51,306 bases of DNA from UBA11540 sp045536425 (GCA_045536425.1 JAZSNN010000002.1:1-51306), one strand, 5' to 3'; shown: positions 42,647-50,786, numbered from the stretch's first letter. Made by a program: numbers and translations. The notes: generated by a model not told the origin, from the letters alone.

Positions 42647-43933
42647 ATGAAAAAACTGTTGCCTTTTGCAATAGCCGCGATGTTGCTTTTGTGTACTTCC
42701 TGTACTCCGATAGAACTAAACCCTGAGGCGCTCTACGAGCCGCCAAAGCTTTCTCAGGAGCACAAGGAGATATACGAGGCGATAGAAGAAAAGGTCGGAG
42801 ACGACTATATACTAAAGTATCCCGAATCGGGCGAATACCGCTCTGCCATAGTACTAAAGGACATCGATTTAGACGGAATAGATGAGGCGATGGCTTTCTA
42901 CGGACGCCAAAACGGCGAGAGCGTGAGAATAATTGTGCTCGACAAGGTGGGAGGCAGGTGGCGAGTTACCTGTGATGCTGCAGGATATGGAACGGGCATT
43001 GAACGAATTGTTTTCAATGATATTTCCGGATCCAGAAAGCCCAGCATTATCGTCGGTTTTTCACAGGAAAATACCACCTCTAACACTATGATAGTTTACG
43101 AGTATGTAGATTCAAATCTCGAGCTCGAATACATCCGAGACTACACCGAGTTTGCCGTCGTTGACATTGATATGGATGGCATAAGTGACGTGCTTGTAAT
43201 AAACAATAACTATCTCAGCCATAACGCATACGCTCGTGTCCTCAAAAAGATAAACTCAAATATCAGCGAGGTCGGCGAGTGCTATATGAACGAGGACGTT
43301 GTCGATTATCTGAGTATCAAAGCGGGAATCCTTGCAAACGGCTCAACAGCGATATACGTTGATTCACTTTTGGCTTCGGGCTCTCTTATGACCGAGATAC
43401 TGACTATAGAATACGGCGACCTTGTAAATAAGGTGTACGGAATGGACAACCTGCTTGTTGAAAAATCCATCCGCGAAAGCACCTTGCCATTTCAGGATAT
43501 AAACAATGACGGAGTGTTCGAGGTCCCGACAAGGACACCCCTTGCCGATTCCGATAATGTTTACGTTACCCACTGGCAACAGCTCTACGGAACGGCGTTT
43601 GTAACTGTTTTAAAGACCATAGATAACTACGACGCAGGATACCGCATAGAGATGCCACAGCGCTGGGAAGACAATATTATGGTTACCAACGTAATAGAAA
43701 ATAATGAGTGGATATTCGCGACCACGGGCGTTAATACAAACGGTGTTTCCTACGAACTGCTGAGTATCCGCGTATATTCCGAGGACGACGTTATCGATCA
43801 GTTCGCTGTACAGGATTATACAATGTATGCCGAAAAGGGAATGTTCAAATATTATGTAAATATTCCCGAGCAGGATAACATCCTTGCGATAACCGAAGAA
43901 GAGTTCAAGGATATGTTCAAGCTTATAAACTAA
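42647..43933 (+). CDS. Lipoprotein with three DxDxDG-type repeats, unknown function
   Basis: A 428-residue predicted lipoprotein. The signal peptide MKKLLPFAIAAMLLLCTSC ends with Cys19 as the likely lipidation site (Leu-Cys-Thr-Ser-Cys, slightly atypical). Three calcium-loop-like motifs are spaced about 100 residues apart: DIDLDG (72-77), DIDMDG (173-178) and DINNDG (284-289), each followed by hydrophobic strands. This suggests FG-GAP/VCBS-like or integrin-type beta repeats. I do not recognise a named family. It ends 13 bp before a response regulator and is probably co-transcribed with the two-component system, so a role as its extracytoplasmic input or output is plausible but unproven. Confidence 0.82.
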   Translation: MKKLLPFAIAAMLLLCTSCTPIELNPEALYEPPKLSQEHKEIYEAIEEKVGDDYILKYPESGEYRSAIVLKDIDLDGIDEAMAFYGRQNGESVRIIVLDKVGGRWRVTCDAAGYGTGIERIVFNDISGSRKPSIIVGFSQENTTSNTMIVYEYVDSNLELEYIRDYTEFAVVDIDMDGISDVLVINNNYLSHNAYARVLKKINSNISEVGECYMNEDVVDYLSIKAGILANGSTAIYVDSLLASGSLMTEILTIEYGDLVNKVYGMDNLLVEKSIRESTLPFQDINNDGVFEVPTRTPLADSDNVYVTHWQQLYGTAFVTVLKTIDNYDAGYRIEMPQRWEDNIMVTNVIENNEWIFATTGVNTNGVSYELLSIRVYSEDDVIDQFAVQDYTMYAEKGMFKYYVNIPEQDNILAITEEEFKDMFKLIN

Positions 43934-43946
43934 GGAGTGAAGGATT

Positions 43947-44666
43947 ATGAGAAGAATACTTCTTGCAGAGGACGAAGACGCTATCCGCGACTTTGTCGTT
44001 ATAAATCTCAAAAGAGCGGGATATGACGTAGTGCAAACCGCAAACGGAGAAGAAGCACTTGCCGCATTCGAAAGAGAAAACGGAAACTTTTCCGTTGCGC
44101 TTCTCGATATTATGATGCCAGGAATCGACGGATTTGAGGTTTGTAAAAGAATCCGCGAAAAGAGCAATAAAATAGGAATAATAATGCTCTCTGCAAAATC
44201 GCAGGAGATGGATAAGGTTCGCGGACTGATGCTCGGTGCAGATGACTATGTGACAAAACCGTTCAGCCCATCCGAACTCACCGCGAGAGTTGACGCACTT
44301 TGCAGACGCCTCGGCGTTGATAACACTGTGACCGTAGAAACACAAGAGCCCGAAGACGAAAACTCTATTGTTTCAGGACCCTTCAAGCTCGACTATAAGA
44401 GCCGTACACTCTATAAAAACAAAACCGCAATCGATCTCACACAGGTTGAGTTTCAGATTATGGAATATCTTATGAAAAATCCGAACGTAGCATTAAAACG
44501 CTCCGAAATTCTTCACGCTGTATGGGGTGAAAGCTATACAGGAGAGGAAAAGGCAGTAGACGTAAACGTTCGCAGACTCCGCGTAAAGATAGAGGACGAC
44601 TCCTCTGACCCGCAGTACCTTGCAACTGCTTGGGGCTACGGATATAGATGGGTACCCGAGAAATAA
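43947..44666 (+). CDS. OmpR/PhoB-family response regulator
   Basis: A 239-residue regulator. The receiver domain (1-120) has the acidic pocket LLAEDEDAI, the phospho-acceptor Asp in ALLDIMMPGIDGFEV, and Lys in DDYVTKPFSPSEL. The C-terminal winged helix (about 140-237) has VEFQIMEYLMKN, RSEILHAVWGE and VDVNVRRLRVKIEDD. It is partnered with the kinase gene that starts 30 bp downstream. Target genes are not visible. RBS AAGGAGTGA. Confidence 0.94.
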   Translation: MRRILLAEDEDAIRDFVVINLKRAGYDVVQTANGEEALAAFERENGNFSVALLDIMMPGIDGFEVCKRIREKSNKIGIIMLSAKSQEMDKVRGLMLGADDYVTKPFSPSELTARVDALCRRLGVDNTVTVETQEPEDENSIVSGPFKLDYKSRTLYKNKTAIDLTQVEFQIMEYLMKNPNVALKRSEILHAVWGESYTGEEKAVDVNVRRLRVKIEDDSSDPQYLATAWGYGYRWVPEK

Positions 44667-44695
44667 ACTAACTCCCGACGAAAGAGGGTGACGAA

Positions 44696-46096
44696 TTGGC
44701 GATAAAAAAGATAACGGTAAGATGGTTTGTGAACAGCTTTTCTATAATACTCTTGATGCTCATAACCATAACTGTAATAGCCGCTTTTTCTGTAAAAGGC
44801 TTCTACTACAGCACCACCCGCCAGTTCATTGAATCGAGAGCGCAGGCTATCTCATCACAGATAATTAAATATGCGTCCGATAGCTCCGCAGACTATACCT
44901 CTGCCGTGAGCGGTCTTGTACAAGGCTTCAGCGATAAGGATAAAATGGAACTTATGGCGCTGGATAGCGAGGGTAACATCACCATCACGTCCAGTGGATT
45001 TGCTATCACCGAAAAGACCAATATGCCCGACTTTGAACTTGCAAAAATCTCCGAAAACGGAGTAGGCGAGTATCAGGGAGTGCTAAACGGCGAAAAGGTT
45101 ATGGCGGTAACCTACATAAATCCCGAGGACGACAGTAGCCTGTACGCTTTTAGGTACGTAATCTCGCTCACCCGAATAGATGCGCAGATAACTATGGTGG
45201 CTGCGATTCTTTGTCTCATCGTTCTCGGAGTTATCCTGCTTGTCGTTTGGACGAGTTCCTACTTCCTAAATTCTATAGTTACCCCGATAGGTGAGATAGG
45301 AAAAACCGCAAAAAAGATAGCAGGTGGCGACTTTGAATCCCGACTAAAGAAAAAGAACGACGACGAAATAGGCGAGCTCTGCGATGCCATCAACAATATG
45401 GCGGGAGAACTTGCCGCTACCGAAGAGATGAAAAACGGATTTATTTCCTCTGTTTCTCACGAGCTTCGCACCCCTCTCACAGCAATAAAGGGCTGGAGCG
45501 AAACCATAACCTACTCTCCCGATGACCCCGAAATAATAGCAAAGGGAATGAGGGTCATAACAGGCGAAACCGAGCGCCTTTCCAATATGGTTGAAGAGCT
45601 TCTCGACTTCTCCAGAATGCAGAGTGGCAGACTCACTGTAATAATGGATAAAATGGACCCCTTGGCAGAGCTTGGCGATGCGGTTTTGATGTACGTTCAA
45701 AAAGCAAAGCGCGAGGGAATTGCCCTTGAATATAACGAACCCGAATACCTTCCCGTAATCGTAGGAGATAAAAACCGACTCAAACAGGTCTTCGTAAACG
45801 TAATCGATAACGCGATAAAATATTCCGACGAAGGCGATACCGTTACGGTAGATGCCTACACCGACGAAAACTGCGTTTGCATATCGGTTGCAGACACGGG
45901 CTGCGGTATAAAGGCGGCAGACCTACCCAAGATAAAAACAAAGTTCTACAAAGCAAACCTCACCCGACGTGGTTCGGGAATAGGACTTGCACTTGCCGAT
46001 GAAATCGTAAAGATGCACGGCGGTACACTTGATATCGATAGTGAAGAAAATGTTGGAACAACCGTTCTGATAAAGCTTCCCATAAACCATATATAA
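44696..46096 (+). CDS. Sensor histidine kinase
   Basis: A 466-residue membrane kinase. The first transmembrane segment (about 12-34, SFSIILLMLITITVIAAF) is followed by an extracytoplasmic sensor domain of about 130 residues, a second segment (about 163-187, MVAAILCLIVLGVILLVVW), HAMP, and HisKA with phospho-His in SSVSHELRTPLTAIKGWSE. The HATPase domain has the N box (NRLKQVFVNVIDNAIKYS), G1 (VADTGCGIKA) and G2 (RRGSGIGLALADEIV). The start is a TTG at 44696 with AGAGGGTGA upstream. Lipoprotein, regulator, kinase and DUF1385 genes follow with gaps of 13-30 bp and are likely one operon. Confidence 0.94.
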   Translation: MAIKKITVRWFVNSFSIILLMLITITVIAAFSVKGFYYSTTRQFIESRAQAISSQIIKYASDSSADYTSAVSGLVQGFSDKDKMELMALDSEGNITITSSGFAITEKTNMPDFELAKISENGVGEYQGVLNGEKVMAVTYINPEDDSSLYAFRYVISLTRIDAQITMVAAILCLIVLGVILLVVWTSSYFLNSIVTPIGEIGKTAKKIAGGDFESRLKKKNDDEIGELCDAINNMAGELAATEEMKNGFISSVSHELRTPLTAIKGWSETITYSPDDPEIIAKGMRVITGETERLSNMVEELLDFSRMQSGRLTVIMDKMDPLAELGDAVLMYVQKAKREGIALEYNEPEYLPVIVGDKNRLKQVFVNVIDNAIKYSDEGDTVTVDAYTDENCVCISVADTGCGIKAADLPKIKTKFYKANLTRRGSGIGLALADEIVKMHGGTLDIDSEENVGTTVLIKLPINHI

Positions 46097-46110
46097 CGGA
46101 GGAAAAAACC

Positions 46111-47064
46111 TTGTCCAAAAAATGCGAAAATGCTTGTAAAAGAACCTCTATCGGCGGACAGGCGCTGATAGAAGGCGTTATGATGCGTGGCGTTGGAAAG
46201 GCTGCAATGGCAGTCCGTATGCCCGACGGCACAATAGACGTTGAGATCGAAAAAACAAAACTAGCAAAGGATAAGAGCTTTGTTTTCAGAATGCCCTTTG
46301 TCAGAGGAATCTTCAATTTTGTTGACAATATGATTTTCGGATATAAATATCTGATGAAATCTGCCGAAAAATCAGGAATTGATTTAGAAGAGTCCGAGTC
46401 CAAATTTGACAAATGGCTTGAAAAACACTTTGGCGATAAGCTTATGAAGGTCATCAGCGCAATCTCTATGGTGCTCGGTGTGGTCCTTGCTGTAGGACTT
46501 TTCATCCTCGCTCCTATGGGAATAGTATGGCTTCTTGAATTGGCTGTGCCTCTCGGTGCGTTCAAAACCTTGATAGAGGGACTTATAAAAATCGCAGTTT
46601 TTGTGGCATATCTCGCTCTTGTTTCTCAAACCAAGGATATTAAAAGGGTGTTTGAATACCACGGCGCAGAGCACAAGAGTATCGCTTGCTATGAGGCAGG
46701 GGAGGAACTCACCGTTGGAAACGTCAAAAAGCACAAACGCTTCCACCCTCGTTGCGGTACCAGCTTCATCCTCATAGTTTTGATTGTTAGTATTTTGGTG
46801 TATAGCGTTATTCAGTTTTCGTGGGAAAATCTTCTTCTCCGCGCAGGGCTCAAAATACTTCTCCTTCCTATTATAGTCGGAATAAGCTATGAGATTATCA
46901 AGCTCGCAGGAAGATACGACAACTTCTTCACTCGTATCCTTTCCGCCCCTGGACTCTGGATACAGAGATTCACTACCCGTGAGCCCGACGATTCTCAGAT
47001 AGAGGTTGCAATTGCCTCGCTAAAGCCTGTTTTGCCCGACGAAAACGAGAACGATAATTGGTAA
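46111..47064 (+). CDS. DUF1385 membrane protein (YqhQ family)
   Basis: A 317-residue protein with the family hallmark SIGGQALIEGVMMRG near the N-terminus, KFVFRMPFVRGIFNFVDNM-like region and the conserved core GAEHKSIACYEAGEELTVGNVKKHKRFHPRCGTSFIL. Four or so hydrophobic segments are visible (about 110-145, 155-175, 215-235, 245-265). The biochemical function is not established. The start is a TTG at 46111 after CGGAGG. In Clostridia this gene is commonly next to prmC, and here prmC follows 1 bp later. Confidence 0.9.
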   Translation: MSKKCENACKRTSIGGQALIEGVMMRGVGKAAMAVRMPDGTIDVEIEKTKLAKDKSFVFRMPFVRGIFNFVDNMIFGYKYLMKSAEKSGIDLEESESKFDKWLEKHFGDKLMKVISAISMVLGVVLAVGLFILAPMGIVWLLELAVPLGAFKTLIEGLIKIAVFVAYLALVSQTKDIKRVFEYHGAEHKSIACYEAGEELTVGNVKKHKRFHPRCGTSFILIVLIVSILVYSVIQFSWENLLLRAGLKILLLPIIVGISYEIIKLAGRYDNFFTRILSAPGLWIQRFTTREPDDSQIEVAIASLKPVLPDENENDNW

Positions 47065-47065
47065 T

Positions 47066-47902
47066 ATGAAACTAAAAGAAATAAGAAAAAACACCGCAAA
47101 GCTTCTTTCCGAAAACGGAATAGAAGCTTCTGCTTTTGAAACAGACGTCATCATTCAAACTGCACTCGAACTCGATAAAACTGCTCTCATAATGAAACTC
47201 GAAGATGAACTTTCGACAGAACAGGCTGAAAAAATCTCAACAATCGTTTCTAAAAGGGTTGAAGGTTATCCGCTTCAGTATATTATAGGCAGTTGGGAGT
47301 TTTACGGTCGTGAGTTCTTGGTCGGCGAGGGAGTGCTAATTCCCAGAGCAGATACCGAAACCCTCATAGATACTGCAAAAAAACTCGTCGAGAAAAAATC
47401 GACTGTCATCGACCTTTGCAGCGGTAGCGGATGTATCGCGATTACTCTCGAAAAAGAACTAGATGCAAAGGTCTACGCTCTCGAAAAGAGCGAAAACGCT
47501 TTTGAGTTTCTAAAAAAGAATATCACTCTGAACGACAGCAAAGTCACACCAGTTCTCTGCGATGTTTTGAACAAAAACTCACTCATAGATATTCCACAAG
47601 CAGACCTTGTTGTCAGTAACCCGCCCTATATCAAAACCGACGAGATAAAAACCCTTTCAAAAGAGGTGGGGTTTGAGCCCAAAATGGCTTTCGATGGCGA
47701 CTGTGACGGACTTAAATTCTATCGCGAGATAACTCGCCTTTGGAAAGATAAAATCAAAAACGGCGGATACCTAATATATGAAATCGGATATACGCAGGCC
47801 GAAGAGGTAAGCAAGATACTTTCCGAAAACGGATTTAAAGACGTAAACGTAGTATGCGATATCTGTAAAAACCCTCGAGTTGTCTACGGAAAGAAGCAGT
47901 AA
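47066..47902 (+). CDS. prmC: Peptide chain release factor N5-glutamine methyltransferase PrmC
   Basis: A 278-residue class I methyltransferase. The N-terminal helical domain is followed by PLQYIIGSWEFYGREFLVGEGVLIPRADTE, a SAM-binding loop VIDLCSGSGCIAITLEKEL and the catalytic VVSNPPYIKTDEI. It methylates the Gln of the GGQ motif in release factors RF1 and RF2. RF1 (prfA) is usually adjacent, but here a ferredoxin gene follows and prfA is not in the window. Confidence 0.95.
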   Translation: MKLKEIRKNTAKLLSENGIEASAFETDVIIQTALELDKTALIMKLEDELSTEQAEKISTIVSKRVEGYPLQYIIGSWEFYGREFLVGEGVLIPRADTETLIDTAKKLVEKKSTVIDLCSGSGCIAITLEKELDAKVYALEKSENAFEFLKKNITLNDSKVTPVLCDVLNKNSLIDIPQADLVVSNPPYIKTDEIKTLSKEVGFEPKMAFDGDCDGLKFYREITRLWKDKIKNGGYLIYEIGYTQAEEVSKILSENGFKDVNVVCDICKNPRVVYGKKQ

Positions 47903-47961
47903 AATGATTACAGCCTGTTTTTCGGTCAAAACTACCTTCAAATAAACTTAGGAGGTTTACA

Positions 47962-48147
47962 ATGAAAGCATACGTTGACCGAGAGGGCTGTATCGGCTGT
48001 ACACTCTGCGCATCAATCTGTCCGACAGTGTTTGAGATGGATGGCGAAAAAGCAAAGTCAATCGACGGTGACATCCCCGAACGCTGTGTGGAAACTGCAG
48101 TAGAAGCACAGGAAAGCTGTCCAGTGTCGGTAATAAAGGTTGAATAA
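47962..48147 (+). CDS. Small ferredoxin
   Basis: A 61-residue electron carrier. Cys residues in GCIGCTLCASICPTVF supply CxxCxxC...CP, and the C-terminal ESCPVSVI supplies another. The usual second cluster set is incomplete, so it most likely holds one [4Fe-4S] cluster. RBS AGGAGG precedes ATG 47962. It follows prmC by 59 bp and its TAA lies inside the terminator stem. The redox partner is not identifiable. Confidence 0.92.
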   Translation: MKAYVDREGCIGCTLCASICPTVFEMDGEKAKSIDGDIPERCVETAVEAQESCPVSVIKVE

Positions 48148-48190
48148 ATAAAGAAAGGACTTGCTTTGAGCAAGTCCTTTCTTTATTTAT
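48144..48190. terminator. Perfect 21-bp bidirectional terminator between convergent genes
   Basis: Bases 48144-48164 and 48170-48190 are exact reverse complements around a 5-nt loop. Both arms carry A/T-rich ends (ATAAATAAAG... and ...CTTTATTTAT), so it can terminate on both strands. The TAA of the ferredoxin gene (48145-48147) and the TAA of the lipase-like gene (48187-48189) both lie inside the stem. Confidence 0.9.
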
Positions 48191-49515
48191 AATCCTCGTT
48201 CGCGTAGGTCGTGTACCAAATCAACGTAGAAATCGCGAACGTCAAAATCCTTGATGTTTTCACGACTGAGGTCAATCATATCCGCGTGAGAGATACCTCG
48301 TTTTCCGTTAGAACGCAAAAGCGTGTACTTTTCACCCCATTTGAAAGAATTTTCTCCAACAAGACCGTCGTTTTCTCCGTCATAGTTTTTTACGTATTTG
48401 TAGGATAGGTTCAACGGAAACTGTCCCTTTCTTGCGTGACCCAAAACAGACCCGACACTCTGCGCATATATTCCGTCGGGGAAGACAAGCTCCTTGTTTC
48501 GCTTTTCACAAGCCTTTGCTGTAAGGTCATTAACCGCTGTGAGAAAATCCGGAGTTTCGTCACCCAACGCTATAAGTGAGGTGTTATACACTTTCGCCAC
48601 TTTGTTCTTTACTTTTTCCGGAATGGTATAGAGAAGCTTTTCTGCAAAAAGACATCCGCTGTGCGGAGTGTTGATGGTTGTAATAGATGCAACGTAAGGT
48701 GCCAACCCAAACTCTGATATCGCATAACGACAGTCCAAGCCACCCTTTGAATGTGCGATGATGTTGACCTTTTCACATTCCGACCTTTCTACAATCAGCT
48801 TTATTCTTGCAGTCAGCTCACGCGCACTCTCTTTTACCGATAGAGCAGATTGATGTTGCCCATAGTATATCGTCGCTCCGTGTGCTTGCAACGTGCGGGG
48901 TATTCTACCCCAGTAGTTAAATAGATTGTTGTCGCGGAAGAATACACCGTGAATTAACACTATCGGGTACTTTGTTTTGCAAAAGTCTGTAAACGTCGGG
49001 TCAGAAGCCTTGACCTCTTTTTGAACTTCGAATTCGATTTCATCAGAGGTTATGCGGATTATTCGGGCGAGAATAACTAGGTTTACTATAGGGATCATCC
49101 CGCATAATGCACCCAGCACGCGCCACTTCACACCCATTTGTGAGGATGTTGCGTATACGCAGATAATTCCGTTCCAAAAAACGATTGCAGACAAAACAAC
49201 ACAGTACAAAGCACTGAATACGAAATCAAGATATGTATCGGGAATTGTCAAATACGCGAGTATACCGTGCCATATTATTGATGAAATCAAAGAAAACGCA
49301 AATAGAGCCAGAATCACGTTTCCGTGATTGCAAAGCTTTAGCTGCCAACGCTTAACACCTTTCAACCTGCTTCCCGGCAGAACGTTTAAAACGATAAATA
49401 AGGGAACTATCCAAATCAGATTGTAAAGCGACGCTTTAACCAACATATAGCTGTTAAACAAAAGCGACAGTAAAACAAAATAGATGATATTAGATAAAGT
49501 TATATGCTTTTTCAT
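48187..49515 (-). CDS. Membrane-anchored alpha/beta hydrolase (lipase-like)
   Basis: A 442-residue protein. The first 155 residues hold about five transmembrane segments (8-24, 31-46, 67-88, 96-121, 131-152). The rest is an alpha/beta hydrolase domain with oxyanion region VLIHGVFFRDN (187 on), nucleophile Ser256 in AHSKGG (Ala in place of the first Gly of GxSxG, as in Bacillus lipases), acid near NYDGENDGLVGE and His in RGISHADMIDLS. It resembles triacylglycerol lipase/esterase proteins; the substrate is unknown. RBS TAGGAG precedes ATG 49515. It follows the HicB/DinB-like gene by 13 bp, possibly in one operon. Confidence 0.83.
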   Translation of the reverse strand: MKKHITLSNIIYFVLLSLLFNSYMLVKASLYNLIWIVPLFIVLNVLPGSRLKGVKRWQLKLCNHGNVILALFAFSLISSIIWHGILAYLTIPDTYLDFVFSALYCVVLSAIVFWNGIICVYATSSQMGVKWRVLGALCGMIPIVNLVILARIIRITSDEIEFEVQKEVKASDPTFTDFCKTKYPIVLIHGVFFRDNNLFNYWGRIPRTLQAHGATIYYGQHQSALSVKESARELTARIKLIVERSECEKVNIIAHSKGGLDCRYAISEFGLAPYVASITTINTPHSGCLFAEKLLYTIPEKVKNKVAKVYNTSLIALGDETPDFLTAVNDLTAKACEKRNKELVFPDGIYAQSVGSVLGHARKGQFPLNLSYKYVKNYDGENDGLVGENSFKWGEKYTLLRSNGKRGISHADMIDLSRENIKDFDVRDFYVDLVHDLRERGL

Positions 49516-49528
49516 AGTATTCTCCTAA

Positions 49529-50224
49529 CTAAAAGCAAAACGGATTATCGGACTTTCCAAAGGTTTTGATTGCCATTCTCCACATCGCTTTTGCGTGGAT
49601 TCTGTCGTGCCAAATAAACCGCCTTATGACCTTGCGCAAAGACCACTCTTCGCCATAACTTCCCTCGACTGCAACGTTGTCGAGAAAATCACCCCTTTCC
49701 TCTAGCTTTTCAAAACCGCGAACTCGACATTCAAAAATGTCACCGTCATTATCGGCATCCACACCAATCTCAGCAAAGTAATATTCGTTTACGTTTTTTG
49801 TATGCTCATACATTTCGTTTGCTGTACGCGGTACAGACCCGTAAAAAGTATTTCGCTCTGGCAAAACACTTTTGTCTTTGTCGGTAATCGAGTTGTAAAG
49901 CGAAAGGAAATCCTTTGCAGATTTCAAGGCGAGAGCTTTTAACTCCAGATATTCCTCAAAAGTGAGCCTTTCTCTTTCACTTTCAAATAGTACGTCAGAA
50001 TCCGCATCACAGATTTTGAGTTGAGACTTCTTTTCTCCAACAATCTCAATCGTTATCTCTTCAGGAACATCTTTCCCTAACCAATTAATATAGGAGGAAA
50101 CCTCGTTTTCCATCTTTGAAGCTGCAACCTCAAGCGACTCTCCTCGAGTATATGCACCAACCAAATCGACACAATAGAGCAAAGAGTCATCACCGTTATG
50201 CTCCCAAATACAGCGAATGGTCAT
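49529..50224 (-). CDS. Hypothetical protein, HicB-like N-terminus and DinB-like C-terminus
   Basis: A 231-residue protein. Residues 1 to about 65 (YCVDLVGAYTRGESLEVAASKM) resemble the HicB antitoxin-type fold (FPDLPGCFTxGDTLEEA pattern). Residues 90 to 220 are predicted helices with His141 (MYEHTKNVNEYY) and a HxxxH pair His206/His210 (FIWHDRIHAKAM), which matches the three-His metal site of DinB/YfiT-type four-helix bundles. No enzyme activity can be assigned. AGGTGGT precedes ATG 50224. I base the domain calls on pattern only. Confidence 0.72.
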   Translation of the reverse strand: MTIRCIWEHNGDDSLLYCVDLVGAYTRGESLEVAASKMENEVSSYINWLGKDVPEEITIEIVGEKKSQLKICDADSDVLFESERERLTFEEYLELKALALKSAKDFLSLYNSITDKDKSVLPERNTFYGSVPRTANEMYEHTKNVNEYYFAEIGVDADNDGDIFECRVRGFEKLEERGDFLDNVAVEGSYGEEWSLRKVIRRFIWHDRIHAKAMWRMAIKTFGKSDNPFCF

Positions 50225-50268
50225 ACTAGCACCACCTAATTTATATCACTTGAAATAATTATATTAGT

Positions 50269-50298
50269 ATTATATCTTTATAATATCACACCTGTCAA
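50269..50298 (-). promoter_or_regulatory. Promoter of the HicB/DinB-like gene
   Basis: On the minus strand, -35 TTGACA (50293-50298), an 18-bp spacer and -10 TATAAT (50269-50274), about 45 bp before the start codon. Confidence 0.75.
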
Positions 50299-50350
50299 TA
50301 AAAGCGATGTTGAGTATTGGTTGATGTTGAAATATGATGTCGTAAATATG

Positions 50351-50380
50351 AAAAAAGCCACACTTTCGTGTGACTTTTCC
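50351..50380 (-). terminator. Terminator-like hairpin beyond the truncated tRNA copy
   Basis: On the minus strand, AAAAGTCACAC pairs with GTGTGGCTTTT (one mismatch) around a short GAAA-type loop, followed by TTC. It lies directly after the partial tRNA-Gln 3' end, in the place a tRNA terminator would be. Confidence 0.6.
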
Positions 50381-50403
50381 TTTTTGGTTGGGCTGGCGGG
50401 ATT
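50381..50403 (-). repeat. Truncated tRNA-Gln 3' end (direct repeat copy A)
   Basis: A 23-bp stretch identical to 50578-50600, which is the 3' end of the intact tRNA-Gln (T-arm and acceptor 3' strands, CCA and 4 bp beyond). The match breaks at 50404, where the copy continues into unrelated sequence. The two copies are 197 bp apart in the same orientation. Confidence 0.85.
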
Positions 50404-50537
50404 TGACCGTCTGCTTCGCATACTAACCGCTCGTCGACCCAAATTCTTCGAATTTCGGTACCCGACTCGCGCTCCTCGCTAAAAAGGTGCCAATGGCACC
50501 TTTTCTTAACGCTCAGACCTTCACAGGTTCGAATCCC
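50398..50537. repeat. Small element bracketed by inverted T-arm-like sequences
   Basis: A 140-bp segment starting GGGATTTGACC (50398-50408) and ending GGTTCGAATCCC (50526-50537), which are imperfect inverted copies of a tRNA T-arm. Inside is a palindromic hairpin AAAAGGTGCC / GGCACCTTTT (about 50481-50503). The spurious frame through this region (50295-50570, minus) has no RBS and reads like antisense/tRNA sequence, so I do not call a gene. It may be a dispersed non-coding repeat or an integration scar. Confidence 0.5.
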
Positions 50538-50547
50538 TAATAAAAAA

Positions 50548-50581
50548 TCCAACCCCGACCTAAAGGTCAAGATTGGATTTT
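50548..50581 (-). terminator. Terminator of the tRNA operon
   Basis: On the minus strand AAAAATCCAA pairs with TTGGATTTTT, with an inner GACC/GGTC stem, followed by TTATTAGGG. It lies directly after the CCA end of tRNA-Gln. Confidence 0.78.
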
Positions 50582-50657
50582 TGGTTGGGCTGGCGGGATT
50601 CGAACCTGCGGGATGAGGGAGTCAAAGTCCCTTGCCTTACCACTTGGCGACAGCCCA
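50582..50657 (-). tRNA. tRNA-Gln (anticodon TTG)
   Basis: A 76-nt cloverleaf with encoded CCA. The acceptor TGGGCTG pairs with CAGCCCA, the anticodon stem AGGGA/TCCCT carries loop CTTTGAC (anticodon TTG), and the T-loop is GGTTCGAATCC. U1-A72 is typical of tRNA-Gln. Last gene of the tRNA operon; its 3' end is duplicated 197 bp further on. Confidence 0.96.
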
Positions 50658-50700
50658 ATATAAAATTTTACCGATATACAAATACTGTATATCGGAAAAG

Positions 50701-50778
<78 letters not shown>

Positions 50779-50786
50779 ATAAAAAT

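Noticed and set aside
50295..50570. A 91-codon minus-strand frame through the tRNA-derived region
   Set aside because: It spans the hairpins and T-arm-like ends, has no RBS, and its translation reads like sequence from repeats beside tRNA genes rather than a protein.
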